DNA from: Bacteroidales bacterium UBA5197
GTDB taxonomy: Bacteria; Bacteroidota; Bacteroidia; Bacteroidales; Lentimicrobiaceae
Direction of reading: 5' to 3'
Length of the DNA stretch: 7,063 bases
NCBI GenBank assembly: GCA_002412885.1
Contig: DHVX01000021.1
Location: 1 to 7,063, forward strand
A program made the translations under genes and the position numbers. The stretch's first letter is position 1. Each line of letters opens with the position of its first letter. Below the pieces are notes generated by a model, which was not told the DNA's origin, did not search any database, and worked only from the letters and a program-made list of their open reading frames with translations. Below, piece by piece: positions 5,436 through 7,063 of the stretch.

Positions 5436-6857
5436 TCATGATGCTATCTTTTTGATCATTCCATTAAAGATAAAACCATGAAAGGGTAAAACCGCATACC
5501 AGTAAAGCCTGCCCGCCAATCCCAAAGGACGGAAAGTCGCTGTTTGAGTCAGGATATTGTTTTCATCAATTTTAAATTCCAGCCATGCTTCGCCCGGTAA
5601 TTTCATTTCGGCATACAGCAGCAATCTTTTTTCATCGCGATCAGCATAAAGCACCCTCCAGAAATCCAAAGCATCGCCGGCCGATATCTCTGTAGTACTT
5701 TTTCTGCCTCTTCGCATACCGACTCCGCCCGCCAGTCTGTCGATAAAGCCTCTTAATTCCCATAACCAGTTCCCGTAATACCATCCTGTCTTACCACCAA
5801 TCGACCAGATTTTATTCACGGAAGTCCCGATGTTTTTAACTTCGGTTTTGCGGATATCCTTATAGCAGCCATTTACAGGGATTTGTATAAACTGAGAAAT
5901 CCCCTTTTGCAGAAGATCACTCGTTTGCGCATCTTTCCAGCTCGATACTACCTGATTTTGCTCAATTTTACCGAAAGCAAGTTTAATGGAGGTATCATAA
6001 TCAATCAGTGAAATTCCAAGCAGAGAAGTTAAATTATTCGAAGAGCATATCACTTCAACTTTCATGCTGTTTACCAGGTTCTTAGCCAAAGCAAAAGATG
6101 TGGCAGTAACAAAATATAACCAATAGGATGATATTTTGGGAGTCATTACCGGAACAATAATTATCCTTCGTTTCAGCCCCCTAATGGCGGCAAAGCGCAA
6201 CAGCATTTCCTTGTAACTTAAAATATCCGGTCCGCCGATATCATAGCTTTTGTTATAGGTTTCGGTGTTGCCGATAACGCCGGTTAAAAATTCGATGACA
6301 TTTCTGATGGCAATAGGCTGAGATTTTGTCTCAAGCCAACGTGGCGTGACCATCACGGGAAGTTTCTCAACCAAATCGCGGATAATCTCGAACGAAGCAC
6401 TGCCTGAACCCACAATAATGCCAGCCTTTAAGGTGGTTAGTGCAAATGTTGAATCCGTCAGAATGCTTTCTACATTCTTTCGCGACGACAAATGTTTCGA
6501 CAATTCGGCTTCATTCACAATGCCGCTTAAATAGATAACCTGCCGGGCATGGGTATTTTGTATCCGTTCACGGAAATTGGTGGCGCAAACCTGCTCCATA
6601 GATTCAAAGTCACCGGTTTGCGTTGACATGGAATGTATGAGGTAAAAAGCTACATCAATATCATTCGGTATGCTTTCAAGACTATCCTTTTTCAGGAAGT
6701 CAGCTTCAATAACACTTAATTTGCCGGTGGCATAACTTTTTGTATTGAAACGGTTTTTATCCCTGACACAACACACCACCTCATGACCATTCTGCAGCAA
6801 TACCGGCAGAAGTCGCCGGGCAATATATCCTGTAACACCGGTGAGTAGGATTTTCAT
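5436..6857 (-). CDS. SDR family NAD(P)-binding protein with C-terminal DUF2867 domain (YbjT-like)
   Basis: 473 residues, close in length and architecture to E. coli YbjT (an atypical SDR plus DUF2867). The N-terminal Rossmann fold begins LLTGVTGYIARRL (4-16), a dinucleotide-binding loop in which the last glycine of GxxGxxG is Ala13. Family-specific stretches follow: DVAFYLIHSM (68-77), VIYLSGIVNE (107-116), SKHLSSRKNVESIL (120-133), LKAGIIVGSGSASFEIIR (143-160), LPVMVTPRW (166-174), QPIAIRNV (180-187) and YDIGGPDILSYKEML (205-219). The C-terminal DUF2867 part, from about 330, shows GGKTGWYYGNWLWELRGFID (354-373), GDALDFWRVL (394-403), PGEAWLEF (421-428) and FRPLGLAGRLYWY (442-454). The reaction is unknown. 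The ATG comes 3 bases after the stop of the upstream SDR (TAA-CCT-ATG), so the two are almost certainly cotranscribed and translationally coupled. No terminator is visible downstream; the heptamer array begins about 30 bases beyond the stop. Confidence 0.92.
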   Translation of the reverse strand: MKILLTGVTGYIARRLLPVLLQNGHEVVCCVRDKNRFNTKSYATGKLSVIEADFLKKDSLESIPNDIDVAFYLIHSMSTQTGDFESMEQVCATNFRERIQNTHARQVIYLSGIVNEAELSKHLSSRKNVESILTDSTFALTTLKAGIIVGSGSASFEIIRDLVEKLPVMVTPRWLETKSQPIAIRNVIEFLTGVIGNTETYNKSYDIGGPDILSYKEMLLRFAAIRGLKRRIIIVPVMTPKISSYWLYFVTATSFALAKNLVNSMKVEVICSSNNLTSLLGISLIDYDTSIKLAFGKIEQNQVVSSWKDAQTSDLLQKGISQFIQIPVNGCYKDIRKTEVKNIGTSVNKIWSIGGKTGWYYGNWLWELRGFIDRLAGGVGMRRGRKSTTEISAGDALDFWRVLYADRDEKRLLLYAEMKLPGEAWLEFKIDENNILTQTATFRPLGLAGRLYWYAVLPFHGFIFNGMIKKIAS

Positions 6858-6860
6858 AGG

Positions 6861-7063
6861 TTAAACTTTGAGCGATGACATACCCCCGTCAACATGAAAT
6901 ATCTGTCCTGAAATCCAGCTTGCTTTTTTTGAGAGTAAAAATTCTGCCATATCAGCAATATTCTCAGGGGTACCTGTTTTTTTCAATGGGTGGCGCAGCG
7001 CATTGGCCTCGCGTTTCTGGTCAGTGTTTAACATAGAAGCTGCAAGTGGTGTATCGGTTAAGG
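6861..7063 (-). CDS. SDR family oxidoreductase, C-terminal fragment
   Basis: Partial gene entering from the right edge; 66 residues and a TAA stop are visible. The peptide LTDTPLAASMLNTDQK, followed by HPLKKTGTPENIADMAEFLL and then SKKASWISGQIFHVDGGMSS, is the standard C-terminus of classical short-chain dehydrogenases/reductases: the T-P-L segment after the PG motif, the HPL-x-x-x-G-x-P-E-x-I-A stretch, and the closing SWISGQ-x-x-x-VDGG. Catalytic Ser-Tyr-Lys and the Rossmann motif are outside the window. It is the first visible gene of a pair with the DUF2867-SDR, 3 bases apart. Classical SDRs cannot be assigned a substrate from this region; FabG-like and many other functions are possible. 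Confidence 0.92.
   Translation of the reverse strand, partial: LTDTPLAASMLNTDQKREANALRHPLKKTGTPENIADMAEFLLSKKASWISGQIFHVDGGMSSLKV

Overview
All recognisable genes lie on the minus strand, so the window reads right to left. The organism looks like a member of the Bacteroidota, probably an environmental Bacteroidales-like lineage. The DNA is moderately AT-rich, none of the seven visible gene starts or leaders carries a Shine-Dalgarno sequence, one intergenic region holds a match to the Bacteroidota -7 promoter element (TAnnTTTG), and the protein families fit. The phylum call is an inference; no rRNA or other phylogenetic marker is present.

Layout in transcription order (right to left): the C-terminus of an SDR oxidoreductase (6861-7063, cut by the window edge); three bases later a YbjT-like SDR with a C-terminal DUF2867 domain (5436-6857); a 186-base gap holding a heptanucleotide repeat array; an aldo/keto reductase (4275-5249); a 198-base gap with a candidate promoter; a tight three-gene operon of a small DUF1475-like membrane protein (3747-4076), a 598-residue DAK2-DegV fusion (1946-3742) and a DUF1295 steroid-5-alpha-reductase-like membrane enzyme (1158-1937); a 277-base gap almost filled by a mosaic tandem repeat; a PrxQ/BCP-type peroxiredoxin with an unusual two-helix membrane N-terminus (146-880); and the first 24 codons of a probable TspO/MBR protein (1-74).

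Two themes stand out. The DAK2-DegV protein joins in one chain the parts that in Firmicutes are the separate fatty-acid kinase FakA and its lipid carrier FakB. It is sandwiched between two membrane proteins, one from a lipid-reductase superfamily, which suggests a small lipid-handling operon. In addition, TspO, PrxQ, DUF1295, the DUF2867-SDR and the simple SDR are families that, from memory, tend to gather around photolyase/cryptochrome and light- or singlet-oxygen-responsive loci. The window may therefore be the edge of a photo-oxidative stress region, though no photolyase or regulator is visible here.

The most unusual non-coding features are the repeats. One array tiles exactly into 8-mers, 36-mers and two kinds of 7-mers. 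The same 7-mer family (TCYGACH) recurs in the same orientation about 4.2 kb away, again just downstream of a stop codon.
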